Shown: positions 8,126 through 15,621, counted from the first letter of the stretch. The stretch: 24,981 nucleotides of DNA from Deltaproteobacteria bacterium (GCA_020853655.1 JADYYL010000197.1:1-24981); one strand, 5' to 3'. Numbers and translations: made by a program. Notes: generated by a model from the letters alone, not told the origin.

Positions 8126-8686
8126 ATGTCAGAGAAACGTAATATCGCGGTGATCGTTGGGAGTCTGCGGAAGGAATCGTTCTGTCGGAAGTCGGCACTT
8201 GCACTCGCCGAACTTGCGCCGAGCAACTTGAGTTTGTCGATTGCGGAGATCGGGCAGCTCAGCATGTATAACCAGGATTTGGATGACGCGCCCCCGGCTG
8301 AGTGGTTGGCGTTTCGCGATACGATCCGGGCTGCGGATGGCGTTCTGTTCATTACGCCTGAGTACAACCGATCGGTTCCAGCTTGTTTGAAGAACGCTGT
8401 TGATATTGGCTCTCGGCCATACGGGAAGAGTGCCTGGGACGGCAAACCCGGGGCGGTCATGAGTCTCACGCCCGGTTCGCAGGGGGCGTTCGGTGCAAAC
8501 CATCACCTCCGTCAGTCGCTCGTGTGCCTCAATGTGCTGACGATGCAGCATCCGGAGGCATATTTCTCCAATGCCTCGACGTACTTTGGAGCGGACGGCA
8601 AACTCGTCAACGAAGAGACGAAGAAGTATTTTACCCGATTCATTGAATCGTATGGGAAGTGGGTAGAGCGGCTCGCACAGAAGTAA
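8126..8686 (+). CDS. NADPH-dependent FMN reductase family protein
   Basis: A 186-residue flavodoxin-fold quinone/chromate/azo-type reductase (NADPH-dependent FMN reductase family, as in ChrR/YieF). The N-terminal strand IAVIVGSLRKESFCRK (residues 7-22) forms the FMN phosphate loop. TPEYNRSVPACLKNAVDIGSR (about 77-97) is the second flavin-binding signature, and PGAVMSLTPGSQGAFGANHHLR the third. Members transfer electrons from NAD(P)H to quinones or metals and protect against redox cycling. GAGAGGGGAGATCGGT before the ATG at 8126 is a strong ribosome binding site and favours this start over the in-frame ATG at 8090. It stands alone, followed by a hairpin at 8785. Confidence 0.94.
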   Translation: MSEKRNIAVIVGSLRKESFCRKSALALAELAPSNLSLSIAEIGQLSMYNQDLDDAPPAEWLAFRDTIRAADGVLFITPEYNRSVPACLKNAVDIGSRPYGKSAWDGKPGAVMSLTPGSQGAFGANHHLRQSLVCLNVLTMQHPEAYFSNASTYFGADGKLVNEETKKYFTRFIESYGKWVERLAQK

Positions 8687-8784
8687 TTGAGCAGATCGTG
8701 AGAAGCTCTCGTGCCGTGGAGTACGCGGTATCAGTGCATTCCAAATTCCTATTTGTACTGAACAAGATGCTGTCGACGATCCGA

Positions 8785-8825
8785 GAACAAGCCCCCTGCT
8801 TGAGAAAAAAGTGGGGGGCTTGTTC
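8785..8825. terminator. Bidirectional 12-bp hairpin between convergent genes
   Basis: Perfect inverted repeat GAACAAGCCCCC / GGGGGCTTGTTC with a 17-base loop containing six A's. It lies between the convergent FMN reductase gene (stop at 8686) and the minus gene ending at 8846, so it could end both transcripts. No U-run follows the stem on either strand. The A-run (U-run on minus) is inside the loop, which is unusual. Confidence 0.65.
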
Positions 8826-8845
8826 TGCGGGTTGCACACCGTCTG

Positions 8846-9349
8846 TCAAGAAAGGACGGTCTCCATCGCTTCGATGCGCGAGAGGTCGTAAACGACTACC
8901 TGCCAACCGACTGCCTCGACGAATGGGAGATGGGCGCCGTCCATACCTTCGATTTGCGTTAGAGCGGCGGTGATCTCTGAACAGTCCGCAACGGCGGGAC
9001 AACCGTGAATGACACCGAAAAGCATGGCCACGCTGGAGTCGATCTCCCAGCTTGATGTCCCAGAGACCGAAACTTCGACCGGAAATTTCTGCGCAGAGTT
9101 CACCGCGACGCGTGAGAAGGCGTAACGCGTCCCGTTCGCGTCGGGCCCATGAGCAATGGAACTGTGAGCGTCGATGACCTGTTCGAGGGCTGTCATCGTT
9201 CGCGACAGATCTCGGTCTTTGCATGCCCATGCAACGGAGAATCCTACCCTGGATGCGCGGAGTTTCGGTGCGAACTCCTCGTGTTCGCGAGCGGCGGTGA
9301 GGAATTGAACGACGAGGCTGGACACAAAGCCGGCGGAGATGCAGACCAT
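8846..9349 (-). CDS. Hypothetical protein
   Basis: A 167-residue protein I do not recognise. After a short hydrophobic start (VCISAGFVSSLVVQFLTAA) it is a mixed alpha/beta protein with segments VGFSVAWACKDRDLSRTMTALEQVIDAHSS, FPVEVSVSG and VGWQVVVYDLSRIEAMETVL. No catalytic motif is clear. The frame is open to an ATG at 9367. The ATG at 9349 is preceded by AGGTGG seven bases upstream, so it is the better start. It is convergent with the FMN reductase gene, sharing the hairpin at 8785. Its length and normal codon pattern support a real gene. The opposite-strand frames here are short. Confidence 0.6.
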   Translation of the reverse strand: MVCISAGFVSSLVVQFLTAAREHEEFAPKLRASRVGFSVAWACKDRDLSRTMTALEQVIDAHSSIAHGPDANGTRYAFSRVAVNSAQKFPVEVSVSGTSSWEIDSSVAMLFGVIHGCPAVADCSEITAALTQIEGMDGAHLPFVEAVGWQVVVYDLSRIEAMETVLS

Positions 9350-9763
9350 GACGTCGCCACCTTTCATGCTTTCGCCAATTTATAGAAAAACATCCATTGA
9401 TAACCATGGATGCACTGATACCCGCGATGAGAAAGGAAAGATCGAGAAGCCGAGACTCTACCGGAGATCGGAGCAAGGGGACATGTGGTGTTCTCCTTCC
9501 GCCTGGCAAGGTCTCTCTGCCATACCGCCGGTCGTCCGCCGAAAGACGGTAAAGCACGATCGCTGGTCGCGTGTCGAACGAATGCCACAGAGAGTCGACT
9601 TCGATTCCAGCCTTGGCAGGCCGGAGGTGGCACGGGTTGTGATGGATATCACCTCTGAGGACGCGCTGCGCGACATCGAACGATAGAGGGGCCGCATTGC
9701 TGCGATTTGCGAGCACGGTTACTTGCGTTCTCGGCTATTTGCGCAGATCTTCTCACCGCGTTG
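9350..9763. other. Non-coding stretch with a 7-bp inverted repeat
   Basis: About 414 bases between two minus-strand genes with no convincing gene. The plus-strand frame 9339-9686 looks like chance: no ribosome binding site and basic, unstructured composition. Some 40-60 bases upstream of the minus gene starting at 9349 is an inverted repeat CATCCAT/ATGGATG (9391-9412, 8-base spacer), which could be an operator. The stretch TATAGAAAAA (9381-9390) is AT-rich and may belong to that promoter. Otherwise nothing is seen. Confidence 0.4.
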
Positions 9764-10324
9764 TTAATCATCGTCGCCGGGCTTGAGCGGCACAGATAAC
9801 CACTCCCAGTAGCTGAGTATCCGACCCTCTTGCGCATCATTCTCGCTGGAGATCTGGTGTTCGTGAGTTTGGGGCACTTTCGCCTCTCCCATGCGAAAAC
9901 CGCGCTGAGCGAGCCGTGCTTCATACTCGTCCAGAGCCCCGTAAGCGTAAATAATGTCGTGTCTGTCATAGACCAGGATCCCCTCCTGGTCAGCGGAACC
10001 GACCCACAGATGGTGTCTCCCGTCCGCTTCGAGGAAGGTGCCGAATGAGTCGAAGAATTCCGTGAGCTCTTCGAAGTCCAACGTGACGGGGGTCTGGTAG
10101 CGGGCGGCGGGGTGTCCCGTTCGGGACACTGCGAGAATGTAGAGGAGCCAATAGTCTCCCTTCCACGTGCTCGCGAGATCCAACAGGACTCGGACATGAT
10201 TCGTACGTGGACCGACGACCAATCGATCACTTCCAGTTGTGCGTTCCCTTGTGAAAACATTGTCGTGCCGAAACGGAATCATTTCGGATGAACTTGTCGG
10301 AGAGACCGTCGTGAGCTTCGCCAT
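9764..10324 (-). CDS. Hypothetical protein
   Basis: A 186-residue soluble protein of no family I recognise. The first 30 residues are polar and probably flexible. The core contains HVRVLLDLASTWKGDYWLLYILAVSR, a helical acidic stretch LDFEELTEFFDSFGTFLE, then HLWVGSADQEGILVYDRHDIIYAYG and LDEYEARLAQRGFR. It ends in an acidic tail, PGDDD. The pattern suggests a compact alpha/beta domain. AAAGAGGAGT immediately before the ATG is a strong ribosome binding site and supports the start. It appears monocistronic, and no function is proposed. Confidence 0.7.
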   Translation of the reverse strand: MAKLTTVSPTSSSEMIPFRHDNVFTRERTTGSDRLVVGPRTNHVRVLLDLASTWKGDYWLLYILAVSRTGHPAARYQTPVTLDFEELTEFFDSFGTFLEADGRHHLWVGSADQEGILVYDRHDIIYAYGALDEYEARLAQRGFRMGEAKVPQTHEHQISSENDAQEGRILSYWEWLSVPLKPGDDD

Positions 10325-10592
10325 ACTCCTCTTTCCGCGGTGATCGCGTTGAAATTATCGCCACACTCAGCAACGAACTCGTGGCGAGCGCAACCGAAAA
10401 GTCAGACCCTCTTCCGCGTAGGTCTGCCAACCGTTTCCGTTGTCCTCCAGTGCGTCCTCGGGATCAGTGCCGATGAACGTGTGGCTTCTCCTCCCCGTTC
10501 ACCATCATACGCGAGAACGAGACAAAGGCGTTGAATGGGGCGCATCGATGACGATTCGGCGCTACGCCGTACCAAGATCGAATGGAGCTGTT

Positions 10593-10865
10593 ATGAAAAC
10601 TTTTGTGCGTTGGTCTCTTCCGTTGTTGGTGATCACCATGCTCTCTGCTTGCTCGAGTGCCAATCCCGAACGGTGGGACAAGCGCGAGAAGGGCGCTGCC
10701 ATCGGTGGGCTGGGCGGCGCGGGAGTCTGGGCGCTGGTCGGAAGCCAGAGTGGTAACGCAGGGGCCGGTGCCCTTATTGGTGGGGCTGTCGGCGCTGGGA
10801 GCGGGGCTTTGATTGGGAACGAGTTAGAAGACCGCGATCGCGACGACCGGAGGTATCGGCGCTAA
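10593..10865 (+). CDS. Glycine-zipper lipoprotein
   Basis: A 90-residue membrane-anchored protein. MKTFVRWSLPLLVITMLSAC is a lipoprotein signal with lipobox LSAC, so Cys20 would be lipidated. The mature part carries a glycine zipper (KGAAIGGLGGAG, then GNAGAGALIGGAVGAGSGALIG) typical of the SlyB/YMGG-like and OmpA-associated glycine-zipper families that insert in or lie on the outer membrane. The C-terminus is highly charged (ELEDRDRDDRRYRR). GGAGCTGTT precedes the ATG at 10593. The longer frame from 10440 has no signal sequence at its start and is rejected. The role is probably envelope integrity or stress; this is inferred from the family. Confidence 0.85.
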   Translation: MKTFVRWSLPLLVITMLSACSSANPERWDKREKGAAIGGLGGAGVWALVGSQSGNAGAGALIGGAVGAGSGALIGNELEDRDRDDRRYRR

Positions 10866-11166
10866 GGGGTCATCTCACCGCCTGGGCGCGGGAGCTCCCG
10901 ACAACAAACGAGGTTCCGTCTCGAAACTCGCGAAGGTGGAATTTTGCGCCGGAGAGCCCGCCCTGGTGATCCGCCTGTGACAAATTCGTGCTTTGCAAAA
11001 CTTGGGGCGATGACGCTCTTGCCAAGGTCCTGCCGAGAATAGTTGCCCAGAGCCGGCGGATACGGGTGAAATTGAAGTAGTGGGAAGTATCAGTCCGTGG
11101 GGCGAGAAATGCGTGGGTTCACGCGTTTCTCGCCCCGAACCTTCGTGGAAGAACCAGCCGTGTGAA
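10866..11166. other. Intergenic stretch with palindrome and terminator
   Basis: 301 bases between convergent genes. It holds a 12-bp perfect palindrome CGGGAGCTCCCG at 10889-10900, 24 bases after the lipoprotein stop, and the long hairpin 11099-11136 listed separately. No gene is supported; the antisense frames here are arginine/serine-rich and lack ribosome binding sites. Confidence 0.5.
11099..11136. terminator. Strong 17-bp hairpin with GGTT loop
   Basis: Arms GGGGCGAGAAATGCGTG and CACGCGTTTCTCGCCCC pair over 17 positions (one G-U on the plus transcript, an A-C mismatch on minus) around the tetraloop GGTT. It lies 30 bases beyond the stop of the minus gene ending at 11167 and downstream of the plus lipoprotein gene, so it likely ends both. 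No long U-tract follows on either side. Confidence 0.7.
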
Positions 11167-12288
11167 TCAGTCAACTCGCGCCGGCTGTTGGCGGAGTTGA
11201 TCCTCCTCACACGGCTTTGCGAGTTCTGTGACCAGCTCGTGAATCTCCGCCTCCGATGGAACGGGAGGGCGCAGGAGCTGGTAGGCCTTGGTCGCGACGA
11301 TCAGTCGGTTGAACGGAGCGATCGGATCGCGGACCTTTGTCTGGGTTGCGAGCAGCCAAACGAGGTAGCGTTCCGTGTTGGTCAGTGTCGTCTGGTCGGA
11401 GCCGAAGAGCTCCTCCAGCCGAGGAAACCTCTCCTTGGCCCTGTCTCGCCACCGAACGACGACCCCCTTGAGATAGCGCCGGCAGTCAGAGGGGCTTTCG
11501 AGCGGCACGGGTACGAGAGCCCGCCCGAGTTGTTGCGTCATCTCCGGAAGGGTCTGTCGCAGCGTAAGGAGCTGCGTGACACTGAACTCCGAGTAGAACG
11601 CCATCACCGTTCGGGCGTTGTCGATGTCGTTTCCGCGTTTCGGCTCGAGGTGCATGGACGCGGTGCCCTGACGCCATTCATGCCAGGCGACCAGGAATGT
11701 GCACCAACGCTCAGTCGCCGGAATGTCTCGCTTATCCTCGGAGATATCCGCCGCCGAAAACCACGCGGCCGCGCGAATGAGCCCGTCCGCAAGCGCGGCG
11801 CCATATCTGCACTCAGCCGGACGGAAGCCGATGACCGAAAAGTCTCCGCGAAAGATCGCCTCGCGATTCGGATGCCGTACCCACGGAATCACCCAGTGGA
11901 AGGGCGTCGGACCGTGAGCCACTTCGGCAGCCGTGCGCGGAATGTCGAGCGGCATACGTGCCATGCGGAGCTGACGCTCAATCGCGACACTGTCGCTAAT
12001 CGTGATCAGATGCAGCGCGCGCATGATTCGCGACGTAACGACCTGCGCGATGAGTTCGGTGAGGGTGCGCTCGTACTCCGGATCCGAGAGGTGCTGAATC
12101 CGGTTGAGAATGAACGCCGCGATCTCATCGCCTCGAGACAAATCGCCCCGGTTGATTCCGTCCATGTGATAGCCCGCACACGCTCGGAGCGTGGCGAGTT
12201 CCTGTGAAGTGTGGAGTTCGAAGAATGCCACTTCGATATAGCGGGTGAGCGACGTTCGACCGAGGCCGACCGCGGGAACGTGATCCAT
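11167..12288 (-). CDS. Hypothetical protein, helical, 373 aa
   Basis: A 373-residue soluble protein without a recognised family. It is mostly alpha-helical, with no signal peptide or membrane segment. It contains FFELHTSQELATLRACAGY, LIAQVVTSRIMRALHLITIS, a tryptophan-rich centre (FHWVIPWVRHPN, AAAWFSAAD, WCTFLVAWHEWR) and a C-terminal helical region, YLVWLLATQTKVRDPIAPFN. The frame is open to 12420, but AAGGTG five bases before the ATG at 12288 and the basic, low-complexity extra residues favour this start. Downstream it meets the hairpin at 11099-11136. The 288 bases upstream to 12576 hold nothing identifiable. A long plus-strand frame overlaps it (11080-12207) but is arginine-rich and looks like a shadow. 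Confidence 0.75.
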   Translation of the reverse strand: MDHVPAVGLGRTSLTRYIEVAFFELHTSQELATLRACAGYHMDGINRGDLSRGDEIAAFILNRIQHLSDPEYERTLTELIAQVVTSRIMRALHLITISDSVAIERQLRMARMPLDIPRTAAEVAHGPTPFHWVIPWVRHPNREAIFRGDFSVIGFRPAECRYGAALADGLIRAAAWFSAADISEDKRDIPATERWCTFLVAWHEWRQGTASMHLEPKRGNDIDNARTVMAFYSEFSVTQLLTLRQTLPEMTQQLGRALVPVPLESPSDCRRYLKGVVVRWRDRAKERFPRLEELFGSDQTTLTNTERYLVWLLATQTKVRDPIAPFNRLIVATKAYQLLRPPVPSEAEIHELVTELAKPCEEDQLRQQPARVD

Positions 12289-12576
12289 GATGACACCTTG
12301 CTCAATAGGTCGAGCTGGAAAAGCGGGCTGAAGAGCCCGACATCGAGAATGTGACGCGTGGGGGAGGGGCGAAAGCACGCAGTCGATATCTGATCGCTGC
12401 TTCAACAACGACTGACACAAACCTTCAACGGCACTGAACTTCCCAACGGGGCGCGGATGAGCGTCACGTTGAGAGTGCCGGGGTTACCTCTACCGAGATA
12501 TGGATGAAAGACGGCAGTGTATCTCGAGATGGAACCGAAGTGAACCCACCGCATCATTGTGGAAGATATCGCACGG

Positions 12577-13542
12577 TTAGGCGGAGCCGGACGCCCATCG
12601 GACGATGTTGACCTCGGAGAGGGGGGTCTCCGGGAGGATATCCGTCGCCGCGTGTGACCCCTCGAGAGAAGGAAGATCGTCGGCCGTCAACCCTCCAGGG
12701 GGCATTGCGCTTGCCTGGAGCGGTCTCAGTTCGAAATCTGCGCTGGTGAGTCGCTCCCCCCGGCTCATCTTGCGTTTGGCCACGAGGACCGGCACGAACT
12801 CGGCATTCTGCGCCTCCCGCAGTGTCGGTGCGGGCGGAGCAAGTGTTACGTCACCAAATGTCTGAATCAATTCCAGCGAGCCCAGCGCATTCTTTGGAAC
12901 GAGCAATGTTATCCGCGTTCGGGACGAAGGTGACGAGTCCACAGAGTGTGCCTCACCCGCTGTGGCGAGCACCGATACTACCTGCGCACCGCGAGCGATT
13001 GGACGTGCCGAAGTTGGTCCGTCGTCCGGCGAAAAGAGCCCAACAATATCCACGTTTCGATTGGGTTCCGCCCAGCCGTTCCAGACAACGCTTTGTGGAA
13101 GCTCGAGAGTGACGGCTTCAAACTCTGGCGTCAGATTGTCAGCGCGCTTCGACGCGAGCGCCGCAAGAGTGCTCTCCGACGGCATCGAGGCCTCGCGAGC
13201 TTGCTCACGCGGAAGCGGAACGTTTGAAAGAAGGGTAATCAGAACGATGGCAAAGCTCGCCAATGCAGTATTGAAGGCTCGCGATGGCAAAAGCCAACGC
13301 GCAATATCGAGCGTCCGAAAGTCCCGATACGTAACGCGACGCATGACCGAATCTGCAACGCTCTCATAACCCGAACGGCTGAGACTCGCTTCTTGCTCAA
13401 CGGCGTGAAGAAGTCGATGAAGTTCGAGAGCCTGGCGAAGATCGGGCTCGTCAGCGAGTCGCCGATCTATGCTTTGGCGCTGCTCCGTAGACAGCGATTC
13501 CCGGCAGTAGGCTTGCAGGATGTCATCAATGTGTTCGGTCAT
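12577..13542 (-). CDS. Predicted anti-sigma factor fused to CpaB-like RcpC and SAF domains
   Basis: A 321-residue single-pass membrane protein. Residues 1-60 resemble an anti-sigma N-terminal domain without zinc ligands (ILQAYCRESLSTEQRQSI, then RRLADEPDLRQALELHRLL). A membrane segment lies at about 90-110 (FNTALASFAIVLITLLSNVPL). The outer part has an RcpC-like region at about 143-238 (VTLELPQSVVWNGWAEPNRN, VDIVGLF, ARGAQVVSVLA, ITLLVPKNALGSLELIQTFG). A SAF-like region follows at about 249-316 (VPVLVAKRKMSRGERLTSAD, AMPPGG, ATDILPETPLSEVNIV). CpaB itself has SAF before RcpC, so the order is reversed. The gene overlaps the sigma gene stop by four bases (ATGA), the usual sigma/anti-sigma coupling. 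By inference it holds the sigma factor at the membrane and senses a periplasmic cue. Confidence 0.78.
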   Translation of the reverse strand: MTEHIDDILQAYCRESLSTEQRQSIDRRLADEPDLRQALELHRLLHAVEQEASLSRSGYESVADSVMRRVTYRDFRTLDIARWLLPSRAFNTALASFAIVLITLLSNVPLPREQAREASMPSESTLAALASKRADNLTPEFEAVTLELPQSVVWNGWAEPNRNVDIVGLFSPDDGPTSARPIARGAQVVSVLATAGEAHSVDSSPSSRTRITLLVPKNALGSLELIQTFGDVTLAPPAPTLREAQNAEFVPVLVAKRKMSRGERLTSADFELRPLQASAMPPGGLTADDLPSLEGSHAATDILPETPLSEVNIVRWASGSA

Positions 13543-14123
13543 CGATCGTTCCTCCGCGAAACCGGCACTGCCATGAGGGTTCGAAGCTCTTGCCGCGCGG
13601 CATTCATACGCGACCTGACCGTGCCCACCGGAATGCCAAGAATCTCTGCTGTTTCCGCGTAGGTTCGTTGTCCGAGGGAGCAGAGGATGACGACTTCCCG
13701 ATATTTTGGCGAAAGCGATCGAATAGCGTCCTGCATCTCGGCGACCCTGAGTTGAAGCTCTCGTTCCGGCTGGGCATCCTCTGAGAGCTGGGGCATTTCG
13801 TTCAGCAGTTTCGATTCAGACGATGTCCGCTTGCTTTGACGATAGGCTTTCGATGAAAGGTGATTCGAAGTCAGATTGAGGGCGATACGCAGGACCCATG
13901 TTGAGAGTTTGGACTCGAAGCGGAATGTTGGAAGCTTCGTATACGCGCGGAGAAATGTGTCCTGAGTGAGGTCGGAAGAGATGATAGCGTCGCCCGTGCT
14001 CCGAAGTATCGTTCGATATACGAGCGGCTCGTATCGAACGACGATCTCGCGAAAAAGGTCCTTCTCGCCAAAAATGATTCTGGCGACGAGTTCCTGCTCC
14101 GGAAGTTCGGCTTGATCGTGCAC
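13539..14123 (-). CDS. ECF (sigma-70 family, group 4) RNA polymerase sigma factor
   Basis: A 194-residue ECF sigma factor. Region 2 spans about residues 18-90 (LFREIVVRYEPLVYRTILRS, the DLTQDTFLRAYTKLPTFRF core-binding and -10 helices, STWVLRIALNLTSNHL). Region 4 spans about 131-184 (AIRSLSPKYREVVILCSLGQ, then the helix-turn-helix YAETAEILGIPVGTVRSRMN). The GTG at 14123 preceded by GAGGAGAGT gives a normal ECF length. An in-frame ATG at 14231 with AGGA six bases upstream would add 36 arginine-rich residues atypical for the family, but it cannot be excluded. It lies 3' of cpaB and overlaps the anti-sigma start by four bases, so the three probably form one operon. Target promoters are unknown; autoregulation is usual for this class. 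Confidence 0.93.
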   Translation of the reverse strand: MHDQAELPEQELVARIIFGEKDLFREIVVRYEPLVYRTILRSTGDAIISSDLTQDTFLRAYTKLPTFRFESKLSTWVLRIALNLTSNHLSSKAYRQSKRTSSESKLLNEMPQLSEDAQPERELQLRVAEMQDAIRSLSPKYREVVILCSLGQRTYAETAEILGIPVGTVRSRMNAARQELRTLMAVPVSRRNDR

Positions 14124-14246
14124 ACTCTCCTCGGTTGCTATTCCATCGCATCTCGCGTCCTCGCTCCTCCTGTCGGGTGTGCGACATCCGCGGAGTCGAT
14201 ATGGGAATGGAAGTCGGGAGTACGTTAACATTCGCGATCCTGAACG

Positions 14247-15134
14247 TCACCTGACGTCTTGCCATACTCCGTCGATCAACTGCCGCGTCACGCGCTGGCC
14301 ATTCTCAATGAGAGAGAGGTGCCCATCTGCCTTTCTCTCTGGTGCTGCCTGACGCAGAACTTTGTCCTTGTTCATGGTGGAAACAGAGGCACTCCGCGGC
14401 TCGTCGATATGCCCGTCGCCCACGAGCACGAGACTGAGCGTTCCACTCGCACGCGCATACTCGATTCGTTGTGCGTCTTCATCGCTCACGAGGAGTGAGA
14501 CGCGGGATCGATTTTGTTCCGAGATTTCATGGCGGCCGTTCTGTTCCCTATTTCGCTTACCGTCGACAGAGACGACTTTCGCCGTCGGGACGATTTTCGC
14601 GATCTGCCGCTGTCCATCCTTGTCGGTGAAACTCCAGATTACGTCCACGCGCGTGTTCGGGATGACAAACCCATCGACAGCGGTTGTCGCGTCAACGAGA
14701 ATCGCCACCAGACGCATGCCTGGGGGAATTGGTACAGAGCTTATCGGCGGCGTATCGCTGAGGTCCTGCTGGGAGATGAAGTGTCCGCCTGGCAGACCGG
14801 CGCGGAGAAACTTTCCGTATATCGAAAGTCGATCCCGGTCGAGGACCACGCCTTCTGGGAGCTCCTCCGAGGAGAGCGCCACCGTTGTCAGAACGGTATC
14901 GTTCACTTCAGTCCCCGCGGAGAGAGCACCCCGGGAGACAAGAACCTCGATTCTCGGCGATTGAAAGCGGGAGGGGGAATCCCGAACAGGGGCGGGAGCA
15001 GCTTGCGGTTGACCGACGACAGCGACGAGTGATGCCACGAGGACCAGGATCGTTGCTGAAAGCCCAGCGACGATCCAGCGAACTTTTGCCACGTAAATCT
15101 GTACCGGAGACGGACCACCGAATCGCGAACCCAT
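14247..15134 (-). CDS. cpaB: CpaB-like Flp pilus assembly protein (SAF + RcpC)
   Basis: A 295-residue inner-membrane-anchored periplasmic protein. After a cytoplasmic stub, a membrane segment runs over about 19-41. A SAF domain follows at about 61-127 (IEVLVSRGALSAGTEVNDTV, LPEGVV, LRAGLPGGHFISQQDLSD), then an RcpC domain at about 136-240 (IPPGMRLVAILVDATTAVDG, VIPNTRVDVIWSF, VSLLVSDEDAQRIEYARASG, TLSLVLVGDG). This is the order of CpaB/RcpC, which work with the secretin CpaC in Tad (type IVb) pili. GGAGTACCT before the ATG is a clear ribosome binding site. No other tad gene is in the window; instead it precedes an ECF sigma gene and a CpaB-like anti-sigma gene on the same strand, suggesting a signalling role or a separated component. 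Confidence 0.85.
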   Translation of the reverse strand: MGSRFGGPSPVQIYVAKVRWIVAGLSATILVLVASLVAVVGQPQAAPAPVRDSPSRFQSPRIEVLVSRGALSAGTEVNDTVLTTVALSSEELPEGVVLDRDRLSIYGKFLRAGLPGGHFISQQDLSDTPPISSVPIPPGMRLVAILVDATTAVDGFVIPNTRVDVIWSFTDKDGQRQIAKIVPTAKVVSVDGKRNREQNGRHEISEQNRSRVSLLVSDEDAQRIEYARASGTLSLVLVGDGHIDEPRSASVSTMNKDKVLRQAAPERKADGHLSLIENGQRVTRQLIDGVWQDVR

Positions 15135-15264
15135 AGGTACTCCAATGTGAGTTCAGTCAAACATCAGGTCGCTCCGCGCAGACCGGCGCGAGCTCCTCAT
15201 GTGTTAGACAGGAAGAAGTGAAAAGAGTTCGGTGAAGATGGGTTCGGCAGAGGAATGCTTCGTG

Positions 15265-15294
15265 ACGACGCCGCTTAAGGGGGCGGAATGTCGT
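15265..15294 (-). terminator. Imperfect hairpin between small membrane gene and cpaB
   Basis: ACGAC-g-CCGC pairs with GCGG-aat-GTCGT, giving 5+4 bp with small bulges. It sits 20 bases past the stop of the minus gene ending at 15314 and before cpaB. It could be a weak terminator, an attenuator or an mRNA-processing stem. There is no U-run. Confidence 0.35.
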
Positions 15295-15313
15295 GCTTTC
15301 AACGGTGGGGGGC

Positions 15314-15544
15314 TTATTTCCAGTAGAACGTGATGTTTCCACTTGATCGAATCGGATCGGCCGGCGCACTCGAGTCGCTGAACGAGAACGACGATGCGAA
15401 GACGATCGCGGCAGCGAAGGCCGCGTAGAACAGGATTGCGCAAGAAAAGAGGGTTAAGCGTTTGGCCGACTGGCGGGGCGCCCAGCCGAGATTGATGTCA
15501 ATCCGACGTCCTGGAGCCACCTCGATCAGAGAATTCCGAACCAT
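15314..15544 (-). CDS. Small single-pass membrane protein upstream of cpaB
   Basis: A 76-residue protein with one membrane segment at about 30-52 (LTLFSCAILFYAAFAAAIVFAS), preceded by a polar, basic N-terminus (VAPGRRIDINLGWAPRQSAK) and followed by a short polar tail. GGAGGTGGT before the ATG at 15544 is a strong ribosome binding site and rules out the earlier in-frame ATG at 15577. It is upstream of cpaB on the same strand with a 179-base gap containing a weak hairpin, so operon membership is uncertain. No Flp-pilin motif is present. It may belong to the sigma/anti-sigma cassette, but no function can be assigned. Confidence 0.7.
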   Translation of the reverse strand: MVRNSLIEVAPGRRIDINLGWAPRQSAKRLTLFSCAILFYAAFAAAIVFASSFSFSDSSAPADPIRSSGNITFYWK

Positions 15545-15566
15545 ACCACCTCCATCCCAAGAAAGA

Positions 15567-15599
15567 ACGACCGACAACCCCTTATCGGGGTGCGGTCGT
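15567..15599 (-). terminator. Rho-independent terminator or leader attenuator
   Basis: On the minus strand ACGACCG-c-ACCCC pairs with GGGGT-tgt-CGGTCGT around loop GATAAG, followed at once by TCTTTCTT. The stem plus U-rich tail is the best intrinsic terminator in the window. It ends the DUF899 transcript, or, lying 22 bases before the small membrane gene start, acts as its leader attenuator. Confidence 0.75.
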
Positions 15600-15621
15600 C
15601 GAATGCTCCAGGGAATCTCGT

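Noticed and set aside
9339..9686. Plus-strand frame of 115 codons
   Set aside because: No ribosome binding site, basic unstructured composition, and it overlaps the start of the minus gene at 9349.
10889..10900. CGGGAGCTCCCG palindrome as an operator
   Set aside because: It lies downstream of a gene stop between convergent genes. A short GC palindrome is expected by chance in such sequence.
11080..12207. Long plus-strand open frame (375 codons)
   Set aside because: It is antisense to the better-supported minus gene 11167-12288, rich in arginine, and has no ribosome binding site. It looks like a GC-driven shadow frame.
14124..14231. 36-residue extension of the ECF sigma factor
   Set aside because: Arginine-rich and not typical of ECF proteins, although its ATG has an AGGA upstream. 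Kept only as an alternative start.
15314..15544. Small membrane protein as a Flp pilin
   Set aside because: It lacks the Flp prepilin cleavage motif (G followed by hydrophobics with E at +5 and Y at +6).
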